NCBI GenBank assembly: GCA_963942565.1
Contig: OZ012685.1
Location: 38,789,340-38,853,339, forward strand
DNA: 64,000 bases
Direction of reading: 5' to 3'
Source of the DNA: Maea johnstoni
Taxonomy: Eukaryota; Annelida; Polychaeta; Spionida; Magelonidae
Shown: positions 23,394 to 35,273 of the stretch, piece after piece
Layout: every line of letters starts with the position of its first letter
How positions within the stretch are numbered: position 1 is the first letter of the stretch
Position numbers and translations under genes: made by a program
The notes under the pieces: model-generated
What the model saw: only the letters and a program-made list of their open reading frames with translations
Databases searched by the model: none
What the model was told of the DNA's origin: nothing

Positions 23394-24386
23394 ATGTGCC
23401 AGAAAGTTCCTAGAGATTTATTGCTGGTCAGAACCCAGAATTTTCTTACAGGTAAATCAATCTTGCCTATGAATAAAATGAGTTCCATCAATGAATAAAC
23501 CTATTTCTAATCGTGCATGCTTAATTCCATTTTGTTTTAATATAACCTTTGCATGTGAACGAAGAAATACAATTCAGGGTTTAATGAACAATACAAGCCA
23601 GACATGAAGATTAATGAATAGGAGAACTAGAATGATTGGCAGGAGTTTATTTATGTGATCCTAATGCAATTAATGTGTGACAGATTGAGACATGTGGTTC
23701 ATTTCAGCTGTCACGCTAACTTCCAGGCACATTTATCAGCGGAATAAACATTTGATGAAGCAAAATCATGTCACGCCAATGTGTACTTGGACAGGTTATA
23801 ATATGATGACTGCTAGGAGGATCGAGGTGAATTATAGACAGTGCAGAATGGCACTCCACTCCACCCCTATGACGTGAAAGACCAACAATTTTCATTTCTT
23901 GTATTTTCAAAGCACAGTCCTGCATGGAATGACCTCCCACCTGAGTGTACAATTACCTACAGTCTCTGCTCTATAATGCAAAGAAACTGGAATGAACCTT
24001 CCAACCCAACCAGGTGTGTGAAAGATGCTATCTTCGTTTCTAGAGATGCCGAAAAGCAAATTAAGAGAATGAATTAGCAATCCCCCCCCCCCCCCCCCCC
24101 GCCCCCCAAAGAAAATGTAAAACAATTTTTATGTCTCAAAATCTCTCAAAACAAAGACTTTTATAATTGAATTTAGGGTAATGCTGTAGAAAATGTCCAA
24201 ACAACTGGTACTCTAGTAAGTTTCTTTTTCGCTTACATGTGTTTATGAAGTTTTAAACAGTTGAATCATTTATTACGTTTTTTCAATGTTTTTCTAATAT
24301 TTTGGCTTTCTTCTTCAGCCATTCAATCTGAGTCAGGGCTCAGACAGTAAAATAAATATATAAGCTTTAAGACAGGGTCTTAACTC
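23394..24386. other. Unassigned sequence
   Basis: No repeat copy except the C run at 24082. The stretch 23500-23740 has words such as CTAATGCAATTAATGTGTGAC typical of enhancer-like DNA. Overlapping frames of 60-78 codons at 23692-24125 on both strands have no recognisable motif. Confidence 0.3.
24082..24107 (+). repeat. Poly-C run (19 C, G, 6 C)
   Basis: Homopolymer with one interruption. The minus strand can form a G-quadruplex, and the length is uncertain in any assembly. Confidence 0.9.
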
Positions 24387-24450
24387 TTAACCCATCCAAT
24401 GCTAAAGCTAATTATGTCCAAAGCACAAGGACACAATTTTTGCGAAAATG
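24387..24450 (-). mobile_element. TTAA-type MITE family F, end fragment
   Basis: TTAACCCATCCAATGCTAAAG followed by TCCAAAGCACAAGGACACAA matches the left end of the copy at 8767 in two blocks. The rest of the element is missing. Confidence 0.7.
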
Positions 24451-25529
24451 CATATCATCATATCATCTTTAAATGTCCAGGTTGCAGCATTTACATTGAG
24501 GTGAAAATTCTGTCTGTTCTAAATTGACAATTTGAGATATTCTTCACCAAATCATTTAGATTTCATTACATGTGTTCTGCAAGGGATGAATGTTAAAATG
24601 CCCAAATGACATGCATGCACTCTCCAAGGCTCTGATAGCAGGCAGTCATGAAAAGCTAACATCTCAGCAGTAGTTAAATGAAAATGTTAACATTAAACAA
24701 ACAATACTATATATGTATGTTTGTTCTGTACAGCATGAAAGTGCATGCAATAACAGATGGCCTTGCTAGCAAACAATCTTTTTCTATTCACAGCAAAATT
24801 GTTCAAACAACCTAAGAAAACAAAGATTTCCAATAAGCTACAGCAATGGCATTAACATGAAAGACAGCATCATCAAAATCAGTCTCTCTCTAAATTGTGT
24901 TATATTCTTAAGTTTCTAGTGTCACTATTTGCTAAATAATCTTTAACCCGTGAAGACCTCTAGTGCCCAAAATGGTGTTAACTATTTCTCAATACAATTT
25001 TGACAATTAAATGGGAAATTGATTGGATCCCATCCTGTAATAATCAATCAAGTATTTAGCTGATTTGAATTATGCTTGACTCCAAAAATATTTTCATAGG
25101 TATCCTAAATGATGTTGACACCTAGCAAGTAAATCTGAAAAAGTTAAAGCATGTTCTCATTATGGCATATTTTTCAAAATTCAGTATAGGAAAATTTACA
25201 AATTTCTTAAGGGACGCGGGGGCTAAAGATTGAGAATGTAAGTCAATTTAAAACTCAAACAATACAGGGAAAAACTTTGAAGGTAATAAGATTGCATAAG
25301 GTATCTTTAAGAGCGGTCCATGTAATGATGAAGCAAACATTCGCTGTACTATTAAGAAATGTATCATCTGAGAACCAAATCAATAAACCAGACAGGCAGA
25401 TCCCTTAGGAAAATATTTGTTCAGCATGATGATAAATCAAATATAGCCATGGGTATATGAACAAGAACTGAATAGGAGAGGAAGTTCTAGTAAAATGGAG
25501 AGGAGGGTGCAGACATCAGAAATTATTTT
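24451..25529. other. Unassigned AT-rich sequence
   Basis: No gene or repeat recognised. Confidence 0.35.
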
Positions 25530-25640
25530 TAGCTTGGATTCAGAAACTGGGTGATCAGAATTGGTAATCATCACATTTTGGTGCATCCTATTATTATAGA
25601 GTGGGTGCTAAAAGCAAGCTATTGTCTTAGACTACCACCT
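25530..25640 (+). mobile_element. Old family A MITE fragment
   Basis: TTAGCTTGGATTCAGAAACTGGGTG followed by AGAATTGGTAATCATCACATTTTGGTGCATCC matches the left ~90 bp of the family A copy at 2768 (TTAGCCAGGATTTAGAAACTGGGTG, AAAATTGGCAGTTG). The rest is unrecognisable. The matches are discontinuous. Confidence 0.55.
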
Positions 25641-25707
25641 AGTTTTACGCTCTAGACCTCTAGTACCCTATTACTTCAAAAAAAAGTGCAAAAATAAATT
25701 ATGACTG

Positions 25708-26235
25708 GTATCGTAGTTTTGTGTGTAAAAGACGCACTTTTTTACATAAATTTTCCCACTTAAATCGGCGGGGCGTCTTATACACTAAATTAGAAATCTA
25801 AGATGTTTTACATTGAGTCCCCAGGCCACAAAGAGATATGGTGGATTACCTGAATTCAACTCAACCTAGATTAAAAACAAACGGGCAGGTTATGCCAAAT
25901 TACAATTATAATGCTGCAAGGACAATTGCTCATCTATGAATTGTAATTACAGTACCACCCTCTGTCAGATTTAATTGATTACAACCTATATCATGCCTAT
26001 AGGACAATGGGTATCGGTCACTGACACAGAGTGATAAGCATTCATGCCAACATTCACACATTTCGATATGTGTTTCACCAGTTTTCTTGCATTATTCGTG
26101 AGGAGTTGATCCTCTACAGTGTTTCCGAAAAGGGGGTGCGCATTATACATGAATCTAATGTCTATACATCATTTCAACGGCCTGAACAAGGGCTGCGTCT
26201 TATATATGGGTGTGTCTTATTCACACAAAATTTCG
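25708..26235. mobile_element. TA-flanked inverted-repeat element, ~525 bp
   Basis: The left end TATCGTAGTTTTGTGTGTAA with AAGACGCACTTTTTT is inverted relative to the right end CACACAAAATTTCGGTA with TGCGTCTTATATATGGGTG. TA is present at both borders, which would suit a Tc1/mariner-like target, but the superfamily is not certain. The GCGTCTTATACAC-type motif is shared with MITEs known from several animal genomes (recollection, not checked). A 76-codon frame at 26031-26261 is probably not coding. Confidence 0.6.
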
Positions 26236-26239
26236 GTAA

Positions 26240-27732
26240 TCAATTGTTTGGCTGCAACTGATCATCAATCATGAAATTGCAAACGACTCCCAACCCTAAT
26301 GTTCCCTTCATCTAAGTCTGAATACAGAACAATGGCCTCGAGAAAGATGGTAGACTAGAGAAATCAATCAAGGAAGAGTGGGGAGCTCTGGGAGAGCTAG
26401 TACATGAATCGGTTCCCTGATGTCAAGTTAAGCAGCAATTCAGGGATGTAGCACAAATTACTGATGAAGTACTACCGGAGGGGTCCCAGCAGTCACAGCC
26501 AAGCTGTAAAGTGCATTACACTGGAGGAAGTGTTGTTACTTTCCAGATTTGGCTAATCAGTTTTCCCTGAGTAGCAATAGGACTGCGATCAGCAAATGCA
26601 ATCCTCATCCTAATATCCCCTCCTACTCATGATAACTGTTTAGAAAAATATATTGATAGCTAGGTATTAGTCAGCTTGGTCTACCTCTAAACGATATTTC
26701 GCTTAGCGTTACGAAAAAAAGAATACCTGTGATTTGACATGAGAAAAGCCAGAAGACATGATGTTGTCAACCAACTCAATTTCTTTTTCTTAAATTCTCT
26801 AGTCTGGTTACCATGGTAAAAACATAACTCCAAATATTAGTAACTGTTGAAAATGTTAATAAATCATTATTTTGAAATGAAAAAGTCTAGTAGCAACCCC
26901 TTAGAAAATATGATATATTAAGCTAATCAATTTTTATGTCAAAGTGTGTTCAGTGTTGCTTATTCTTACAGCACTGTTTTACGCAATGACTAACAATTTC
27001 TTTTCATCTCTTTGGTGTATATAACAGTATCGTTAACTTTTAACGAAATACATTTTATGCAGTATTCGCCTACTTGGAAGATCTTTTTAAAAGTATTTCC
27101 CTATATCATATTTAGGTATAAAAATTGGTGACTAAACATGAGTTCAGTCTCAGGATACATTCTTTAACAATAACGTATTGTTTCCCCGTTCTATTGTACT
27201 GCGCAGATAATAGAGGTGTAACCATGCATAGTCTATTCAATAGCCAAATTGCCATTGATTTACCACTATTATTCCTATGATAAACTGTTTCCTCTTATCT
27301 CCTGGCTAACAGAGGGTAAATTAGCCATTAATAACTCTACAGCACAAGTAAGCCTGGCAATGGGAAATGCTATCCCCAGTGCCTCTGTTATAATAAGGCC
27401 TAAGTTAGATAAATAGTTACTCTCCCCTCTAGAGAGGAGTTGCCCTCAGAACAATTATTCTATATAAATCTGATTAATGTATTTTCTTTCAATAGCCTAC
27501 TCACTGAGTAGACATTTGATTAGCCCTTCATTTGTTGTTATACAAATGCTATTGGTGTAATGAAGTAAACAGTCCATTTTTAAGGTTCTTAACTCATAGA
27601 ATCTGGCATATATGCATATACTTATTCTACAAGGCAACAATGGTAAAGTAGCCACTGAAAATATCTGAGAATTGAAACGATCAAATCCAAAAGAATATTG
27701 CTAGAATAGCTACAAATCCAGCAGTAAAATCT
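26240..27732. other. Unassigned sequence
   Basis: No repeat copy or gene recognised. The stretch 27190-27500 has balanced texture and inverted short words (CCCTCTAGAGAGGAG hairpin near 27425-27440) that could be regulatory; this is weak. Confidence 0.3.
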
Positions 27733-28050
27733 TTGGTCACAAATTCCATTCCTCTGCAGAAAAAAGCAAACATGTTGAACCAAAACAATCTAATAGTTGT
27801 CCAAAAAATAATTTCTGAACTTGTTATTTCAGGTTTTCATGCAAGTTGTCTAGCAGGTGGACTTAACCCTACGGGAACAATATTGCCAGTATTGCCAATA
27901 CCTGAACAAAATTCAACACCCCCAGAACCCTGTGGAAGCATAGAAAAGGGCCGTTCTGTACCTAAAAGTGGAGAAATATCTTCTCCACTGAAAAGAGGCT
28001 GTTTTTCCGAATTTGACCTGCATTTGTGTCAGACCTGCATTGTGGCTTAA
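27733..28050 (+). other. Unrecognised 105-codon open frame
   Basis: One of the longer frames that does not run through a recognised repeat. The translation is mixed in composition with a Pro-rich middle (around residues 50-68) and three Cys in the last third. No signal peptide, membrane segment or known domain is visible. A minus-strand frame of 86 codons overlaps it. A chance open frame or part of an unrecognised repeat is more likely than a gene. Confidence 0.15.
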
Positions 28051-28199
28051 ACCTTGGGTGGCCGAGATTATAGACCCAGCAATTTCCTGGGAAAACACCA
28101 ATACAATGTGCAGTGAATTAATCAGTCTACAACATGATTTTGCAGCATTGATCAAACAGCAATTGCTTGGCATTACGCTATCAGATAAATCACCTGAGA

Positions 28200-28680
28200 G
28201 GTGCTGCTGCTACTGCACTAATAAATCAACATGTTTTATGTTGTGTTGTGATTTATGTGTTTGTGCTGTTATGTATGTTTATTGCATTGTTTTATAAATC
28301 TTATAAATAGTCGTATATGTATCGCGTTGCATTCTGTATCTACTGAGTTGTACCATGTACATTTATTGTACTACATTGTTCATTGTGTTTTTATATTTAT
28401 GATCATATTGTTGGATGTATGATTACGTTGAGTTGTATGTCTGTGTTATATTAAATGTTTATCATGTTAATGTTATGGTTATCACATTATGATTATTATT
28501 ATATTGAATCTCTTAACTGTATGGTGTTTATGTTTATTGCATTACAGTGTATGTTTATTGCAATATATGGTATGTTTATTGTGTTATATTGAAAGTTTGT
28601 AATGTTTATTATGCTATATCAATATATTTGTATGATATATTTGATGCTGTATAGTATGTTGCTTGTGTCATGGTGGTAGC
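28200..28680 (+). repeat. T/G-skewed low-complexity stretch
   Basis: About 480 bp dominated by variants of ATGTTTATTG(C/T)ATTG and GTTATGATTATT with few C on this strand. It looks like a decayed short-period repeat or a transposon tail. After it comes GGTGGTAGCCTACCTCATGCAGGAGGCTGGG, shown here for position only, and an A/G-rich tail near 28710-28735, which could be the 3' end of an old retroposon. This is tentative. Confidence 0.4.
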
Positions 28681-29028
28681 CTACCTCATGCAGGAGGCTG
28701 GGATGAATGAAAAAGAGAAGAAAAGGAACAATACAAGCATTGGTATTGACTTTTTTTTCTTTACCATTTGCTAAATGTGTTTAGCAAGGAGACCCTCTCT
28801 CCTATGGGAAACAACCATGGAGTACAACTACTTAAGACAGATGATATAGGAACAACAATTCAATTGCTCATGTAATCATTGAATACCATTGCCGGTTAGC
28901 CTTTTTGTCCTTACAAAATTGAATCAGATTCAGCGTGCAGCCTCTTTGACCCTTGGGTATACAGCCATCTCCAGCAAGCTACGTGAGAACGGGAGGATAA
29001 TCCAATACTTCAATGATATTGGTCCCAA

Positions 29029-29077
29029 CTCTCCCTCTCTCTCTCTCTCTCCCTCCCCCCCCCCCCCCTCCCTCCCT

Positions 29078-29142
<65 letters not shown>
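29029..29142 (+). repeat. (CT)n microsatellite with C runs, about 114 bp
   Basis: CT repeats interrupted by a 14-C run and CCCT units. All pyrimidine on this strand. Confidence 0.97.
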
Positions 29143-29143
<1 letters not shown>

Positions 29144-30100
29144 GCAACGCTGTTGGAAGTGACATAAAAATCAATTCCTTCCTTCCTTTGTCACACAGAC
29201 CCATGGTGACTATTTTTAGAAACAAACTGGAGAAATCAAGTTAACCCTGGTACAATTCAATACTTTTATCAGTAACAGCACTTTACCGTGTCATGGCAGG
29301 ATACTAGTATCTGATATCTCCCAAGGCACCCATTTAACACAAATCAAGGGAACTCCTACTTCTGTTGTTACCTGAATCCAGTGTTTCTTACAGAGAGGTC
29401 TACCTCTCTCTTTACATGTAAAATTTAATTACATAATAAAGCTTATTTTCCTATTTGAAAGGGACGAGTCACATATATTTATATCTTTATGACAATATCC
29501 CAATATTTTTTTTATGATACGGGAGAATCATTCTTATTCAATCTATGTCCGAAAAATGCAATCAAAATAACTTAACAATTAATTCAGGGAAGAATTGACA
29601 ACCTATGACCCACTCATAACCTGGAAAACCCTCAACATTTGATTATTGGAATCAATAGGCAATAGAGCGCCAGTGCCTGCTACATAATGGGAGTAGGGGT
29701 GGGCAGAGATGCTGATGTGAATGTAGAATGCAATCAAAACACTGGCGGTGACGTTCATTGCACCGGGTTTCCTCCAGGAATTCAATCAATTTCAGCAAGG
29801 TTGCTTATCATGAGTAATCAGACTATAATCAACTGTCCATGAATGATGTTTGAACAAGTTATTACTGTGTTAAGTAAAGATGCTTGAAAAGAAGTAATGA
29901 GAAGGTGCTGTGTTTGCTACAATGTATGACTGTGTTTTTTCAGGAATTACATAAAGGTTAACCTTTTCGCTACAGTTATTTTTCCCATTCGATACTGGTA
30001 TTTGGTATTCTTTATTGTGTACAGGTACCTATCCCTAGAAGTGAGGAGAGTGGTTTGGAATGCCCTCTCCTCAAACATATACTTAATGGCACACTTGAAC
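29143..30100. other. Unassigned sequence
   Basis: No gene or recognised repeat. Short frames only. Confidence 0.35.
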
Positions 30101-30129
30101 TACTTAATTAATGCAAATGAATTTTCAGT

Positions 30130-30600
30130 ACAAACAAATGCACATTCAAGAAATTCAAACTGTGCCATATTATGCAATGAAAGGACTACTAACTTTGCCA
30201 AGCCATAGGATTAGCATATCTTAATCTGAATTAATTGCGTCCATCCTAGATTTTCACCACTTTCTAAAATAACACCATACATGAACAAAAATGATTTATG
30301 CAAATAAATGCACATTTGAGGAAATTCAAACTGTGCCATATTATGCAATGTAAGGACTACTATCTTTGCCAAGCCATAGGATTAGCATATCTTAATCTGA
30401 ATTGCATCCATCCTAGATTTTCACCACTTTTCTAAAATAACACCATACATGAACAAAAATGATTTATGCAAATAAATGCACATTTGAGGAAAATTCAAAT
30501 AGTGACATTTTATGCAATTTAATGCTTATTCACTAACTTTGCCAAACCATAGGAGTAGCGTATCTTAATCTTAATTGCATTCATCCCAGATTTCACCCTC
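30130..30600 (+). repeat. ~168-170-bp tandem array, about 2.75 units
   Basis: AAATGCACATT starts units at 30136, 30306 and 30474. The shared blocks are AAATTCAAACTGTGCCATAT, TTTGCCAAGCCATAGGATTA and ACACCATACATGAACAAAAA. The last unit is more diverged and ends before the third block. The unit length is close to that of one nucleosome, but there is no evidence that this is more than coincidence. Confidence 0.92.
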
Positions 30601-31019
30601 CTTCACCTTCTCTATGTTCAAACTATCTACCTGCCAGGTAACAATACCTGCGCATAGCTGGATGCAGTCACAGGAATGCAATTAGAACCTGATGCCCCTG
30701 ATATGGTATTAGACTGTAAACAATCTCTAGAGACAGTAATGAAGTGATACTGACACTGACAAAACAGGGAAATTATAACCAACATTTCCAATTAATTTTG
30801 AAGGATACATGTCAAAAGTTACGTGCTGCTCTGAAATATCATTCATCTAATATGTCGACAAAGAAAAGCTTTAAATGCAGCTCGCTGATACATAGATCTG
30901 CATTCTCCTTCAAATGCAGTCAATAAGTTACAAACATGTTACCTGTGGCGTCATTCTTTGCTTATAAATCCCAGAAACATATTTGAAACCAATTGATATG
31001 AGCTTCATATTTGTGCAAT
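30601..31019. other. Unassigned sequence
   Basis: A 60-codon frame at 30744-30926 has no recognisable motif. No repeat copy was recognised. Confidence 0.35.
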
Positions 31020-31330
31020 AACCACACACATGACATGGTATGAATGGCGATTGACCGAAAATATGGCATAAAAATACAATTTCAACCTGTTGCAAAATCG
31101 TCATTTCGCAACAGATTTCAACTAGAATTGAGAGAAAAGTAGAATTAATTGTGGCGGTTCTAATGATTTAAACTGCATGGAAATTGATCCACGGGAAGAC
31201 GAGGAATTCATTATTGCGGTGTCACTGCATTGATCAACAGTTGCAAGATCTCACCCTAGATGGCGCCACTATTGTTTTTCACATGACGTCATAGATGCCC
31301 GGTCATCATTGTCAAGACGCTACTTTGATA
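31020..31330 (-). repeat. Dispersed repeat family Q (copy on minus strand)
   Basis: Reading the minus strand, TTGCGAAATGACGATTTTGC, TCATTAGAACCGCCACAAT and TTCCCGTGGATCAATTTCC match the segment 56205-56400 in the same overall layout. The segment at 55853-56055 is a third relative. Family type is unknown; no ends or target duplication are defined. It includes an imperfect hairpin around TTGCGAAAT/ATTTTGCGA. Confidence 0.65.
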
Positions 31331-31451
31331 CTATGTTAAGAAAACAATCCATATTCATTTTGTGATAAATCAATGTTTAAAACATGAAAAGATCTGCAGA
31401 AAAAAGTGCTCTTAAAGTAAAAAGTGATTTCATTTCAAGAGACCAATGGGC

Positions 31452-31764
31452 CAGGGTCTTAGCCGATATTTGAAAACAGGGTGTCCAAATAGAGGTTTCA
31501 TAGACTTTTGCCTTTCCAAAGTGTGGTACAAAATACATACTACTAATAAGATAGACCCTATACCTTTACAGATTTTGCTTTTTCAGGCCAGATACTGCTT
31601 TGTGTGTCTTACAAAAGTGACACTACAGCTTCTACATCTTCTATCTTCTAAGAAAAGTCATCTTCAGCAAATTCTGACATAAACTTTTGGGTGTCCAAAC
31701 TGTCAAAAAACAGTGTTCTGCGTGTCCAAATGACGCGCTGGACGCATAGGCGGCTAAGCCCCTG
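31452..31764 (+). mobile_element. hAT-type MITE, family C (copy 1)
   Basis: 313 bp with ends CAGGGTCTTAGCCG and (complement) CAGGGGCTTAGCCG, flanked by perfect 8-bp duplications CAATGGGC at 31444-31451 and 31765-31772. This is a clear hAT-superfamily signature. The copy at 39682-39997 is inverted and closely similar through its full length. The 78-codon frame is shared with that copy only because the DNA is shared. Confidence 0.93.
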
Positions 31765-31772
31765 CAATGGGC

Positions 31773-32512
31773 GCTGGGCAGGCTTGGACAGCCTTTTCTC
31801 TGCATCAATGTGTATACTGCGAGATACGTTGGTGATGGCCTATACTATAAAAGCCGCGAGCCCTGGGGATTCGCCATGCTTGCTGCGCGAGCTATAGATA
31901 AATCCTTCCAGTATAATTTCCTGTTAAGTCAATTCTAATCAGTTTAGTTTGAATACAGCATTCTGTTTTTTTCAATCCTAACAATATAACCAACATTGAG
32001 CACTGTTTCGGAAGTGTACGTTGCCTAAAAAATGTATGTAGATCGTACCAGATCGCCAATAATATTTCCAGAAAAAGCATTCTTTGGTTTTGAAAGAGCT
32101 CATCCACCATAAGGTGTATCGTGATGTGACATAGAATGCATAAAAAACATGGGCTGAACTCTCATTCAAAATACTAACAGTAAGACTTTCAAGACTGTAA
32201 AGGTAATTGGATTTGCAATAAACCTATACTATTCATGCTTTGATTGAGCTCCAGAAAATGGCCTTTTTGGTGATCACTTCAACATGAAAGTATTTTTCAT
32301 GATAAATCTAAGAGAAATGTTTATCAGGAATCTAAAGACAACTCTCCTACAAATAATTTTGATGTTAATTCTTTACCGTTTAATTTGCAGGTTGTATTCA
32401 TAAAGAAGACCGGACATGAAATAGCTAACACTGGTGTTGGTATACAGAGGGTGTTTAAAGGGGTGCAATACACTGTTAAACCTCTATGAAGTATTCAAAT
32501 TGTTTATTTTCT
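31773..32512. other. Unassigned sequence with a family D scrap
   Basis: At 32300-32365, GAGAAATGTTTATCAG and ACAACTCTCCTACAAATAATTTTG resemble the centre of family D. Otherwise nothing is recognised. Frames of 60-72 codons on the minus strand have no motif. Confidence 0.35.
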
Positions 32513-32697
32513 CTAACCCTTGTGAGTTCTTATTGAAATTTCCCTACATATGTCTGATGTCAAATTGTAATTGGGATTATTGACCAAAATCCTGTACCAG
32601 GTTGCACTGGTCAGTCTATATGCATACACCGTCCTGGCATCCTCTAAGTTGTGTTACGACGTACACATAGGTGCATGTGTAGCATCGGAAGGGTTAA
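32513..32697. mobile_element. Possible TTAA-type MITE (single copy)
   Basis: 185 bp starting TAACCCTTGTGAG and ending CGGAAGGGTTAA, with TTAA on the right and CTAA on the left. The CCCTT/AAGGG ends match the pattern of families D and F, but the interior is unlike either. With only one copy seen, this is an inference from the ends. Confidence 0.5.
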
Positions 32698-33290
32698 ATG
32701 AGGTAAATCTACCCCTCTGTTTAAACTAAACTCCTTCAAGCTGAACTAAACTCCCTACAAAGAAGTCCTGGATCTGCCCCCAGTTCATACACTGATTCTG
32801 TTTGAAAGGGTCAACTGTGAACTGATACCTACAAACATTAATCAGTAAGTCCAAGCACATTCTGACTGTTGGCAAATAGTTCTAGGAGTAAACACTGAAA
32901 CTTGATGCGCCTACACACGCAGTGAATATAATCATTCTCTACATTTGATATATATTACACATTAGGTATAAGCTCATCTCCCTTAAACTGTTATCAGAAA
33001 GAAGAAGCACATTCTGACAGTTTGTTGCCCAAAATTTTGCGTTAAATCCACAACTAAAGAATGCATGTATCAGGGCAAAGTAAAACACTCAGAGAGACTG
33101 CTGTGTTTGGGTTTGTCATTGAAGGATGAAAACAAATATGATCTATCTACAAGCACACCCACATAATGACTGCTATAATATATGAATTGAACCTGTTCAG
33201 TCTGGTGAGAGCATTCTCATGGTGCGTTGACTCAATATCTTTTTCTTTCTAGAGATTCTCTTTGAAAGATTTATACAAACTCACACCTAC
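32698..33290. other. Unassigned sequence
   Basis: Contains words like CACACCTACAAA and CATTCTGAC that recur loosely and may be an eroded extension of the array that follows. Nothing else is seen. Confidence 0.3.
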
Positions 33291-33710
33291 AAATCATTAT
33301 CTGTGTGCAAATACAAGTCTGGAATGATATTTGATCAGTTGAGTCTGAAATGTGCATGTTCATTTTGTATCAATCCAATGGTGGTGTCTGTGTTGGTGGG
33401 TATAGGTTTACTTGATTGAAAGATGATAAAATAATCACACCCACAAACAATTGTGTCACAACTCAGGAGAAAGGGGATCAGTTTCATAACAGCAAAGGAA
33501 TTTGTCTTTGACAGAAAGAAAGGTAAAGACCTCATTACCTGTTATCACGAACACATGACAGTCATCTGATCTGTGAAGTCTAATATGTATATGTTCATTG
33601 TATTCATCCAGTAGAGTGTTTGTCTTTGTTGGGGTATAGGGTTACTTGATTATAAAGATTATATTAATGCAATCACACCCACAAACAGATATGTATCTGA
33701 TTTCAGGACA
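33291..33710 (+). repeat. Degenerate ~235-bp tandem repeat, two units
   Basis: The unit with GATCAGTTGAGTCTGAAATG at 33333 recurs from 33568 as GATCTGTGAAGTCTAATATG. Both then show TGTTCATT, GGGTATAGG, TTACTTGATT, AATCACACCCACAAACA and end in TCAGGA. They are clearly related but old. Confidence 0.75.
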
Positions 33711-33829
33711 TGAATGCCCTCATCATCAGCTGTTCCTAAATGAAATATATCAATTGGCCAAAAATGTGTTTCATACTCAGGACCCAAAGTTAGGAATGGC
33801 TTAACTGAGGCAATAAGATGTGCACGACC

Positions 33830-34137
33830 CATGGTGTTAGCCAGCAGGGCGTCTGGGTGCCTTTTTGGACACCCAAACCCTTAAAAGAACCCTCAGGACA
33901 CCCATATTTTTTGTGTGGAATTTCTAAAAATCTCAATCTCAAGCTTACAATTGAAAATTTTCATCTCCTTATAATTCCCATTGCATTGTTTAATGATATC
34001 ATGCCTTATTTTGATGAATTTATACATGTTTATGACTGAAATATGAGTATATTGTGATCCCCCAAAATCTGGACACCCAAAGATTTTACAACTGCCAATT
34101 TTAGGCACCCAGTTTCTAAATCCTGGCTAAGACACTG
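33830..34137 (-). mobile_element. hAT-type MITE, family A (copy 2)
   Basis: 308 bp, inverted relative to the copy at 2768. Ends CATGGTGTTAGCCAGCAGGG and CCTGGCTAAGACACTG, flanked by GCACGACC (33822-33829) and GCACCACC (34138-34145), 7 of 8 identical. The body has TTTTTGGACACCCAAACCC and GATTTTACAACTGCCAATTT. It is close to the first copy over its whole length. Confidence 0.9.
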
Positions 34138-34304
34138 GCACCACCTCTACCTTCCTTCAAGTATTGATACCTAAAAACAATGTACCAAGTACTACATGTT
34201 TACCCTGGGAACCTAGGGCTATCTTTATATACATGCCTGAGGGCCTAAGGGAAGATCCTTATTATCGACTAAGTCACCCTCTTTAAATAACTATCCTCCT
34301 TGAA

Positions 34305-34480
34305 AAACTAGAGCATGACTAGAACATTTTCTGGAAAATATTTGAAGAAGTGTGGATCAGATCCTAACCCTGAAATCTCCTTCCAAATATTTACAAACAA
34401 CTGACTTTTTCCTATGTTATTTTCAAAAGTATAATAGGTCTAAGAAGACATCTCTCAAGGCAATCTCCAGTAGGCATTGG
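34305..34480 (+). mobile_element. Degraded family D MITE
   Basis: GAAAATATTTGAAGAAGTGTG and, 30 nt on, GAAATCTCCTTCCAAATATTT reproduce the central hairpin. TATTTTCAAAAGTATAATAGG and CTCTCAAGGCAATCTCCAG follow. TTAA ends are not preserved. Confidence 0.55.
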
Positions 34481-34540
34481 TACTGGTACTTGATACAGTA
34501 ACAATTATTGACATCAAATAGGTAAAAGCACAGCATAATT

Positions 34541-34745
34541 GCCAAAGTAGCTCAGTTGGTTAGGTGTCAGACTAGTAATCAGTAGGTTGCTGGTTCAATT
34601 CCCAGCCGGGGCACTTCGATCTGTTCTTGGGCAAGACAATTTATTCCATATTGCCTCAGTCTACTTGACTTAACTGCCAGCTGGACATTTCCACATGTTT
34701 GCTATTTATTAGCAAAATAGTTGAGGTAACTTGACAGTGGAAAAT
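34541..34745 (+). mobile_element. tRNA-Thr-like SINE, family S2
   Basis: A tRNA-related head (34541-34613) has box A TAGCTCAGTTGGTTAG, the anticodon-loop-like CTAGTAA (AGU, Thr type) and box B GGTTCAATTCC. The acceptor arms (GCCAAAG against CGGGGCA) and the anticodon stem no longer pair, so it is not a working tRNA gene. The body that follows, CTTGGGCAAGACAATTTATT and ATTGCCTCAGTC, is of a type shared by several invertebrate SINEs (from memory). The 3' end is not defined by a clear tail or duplication. Confidence 0.75.
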
Positions 34746-35273
34746 CTAACAAAATTAAGTCTCTGGGAGGCAGGAAATATCGTTAGGAATATCGTAAAGA
34801 TATTGTATCATATAGCGAAAATTTCAGAGGTGCCAATCCCTTATCTCCAGACATGAATGGGTCATTGACTGTTAGGAAATCCTGACGCCAACTGTGACGC
34901 ATGGATGTTCGATAGTGTGGGGGAGGTTTATTGATCAGCAGTAGGGAGAGAGAGAGGCGTTGTATACCCAATCTTGCATTACGTCTAATTAGCCTTGCCA
35001 GAGAACCGATAGTCAGGCTTGGAGTAACACCCGCAAAACCTCACTTGCATCCCCAACTTTACCCACTAGCATCTGAAGAGCACAAATGGTCTGACAAGTT
35101 AGAAAATAACTCATAGATTGGAGGAAATATTTTCAGATCTAAAAGGTATCACCCAAAAGGCCTTATAAGAAAGCTTATAATCCTTATGCTGGTTTCCTGA
35201 AAGGGGATTCCATAGTGCTTGGGCACGTCCAAGTGGTGCTCTGCTTGCTAAGACTTTGCAAATGAGGAAACAA
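34746..35273. other. Unassigned sequence
   Basis: A short scrap near 35200-35262 (GGGCACGTCCAAGTGGTGCT, CTTGCTAAGAC) resembles the right end of a family A MITE. Otherwise nothing is recognised. Confidence 0.35.

Noticed and set aside
31446-31682. Conserved 78-94-codon protein shared by 31446-31682 and 39764-40048
   Set aside because: The two frames coincide because both lie in copies of the same hAT-type MITE; other families show the same effect and no coding bias is evident.
34541-34613. Functional tRNA-Thr gene
   Set aside because: The acceptor and anticodon stems do not pair properly and the sequence continues into a SINE body.
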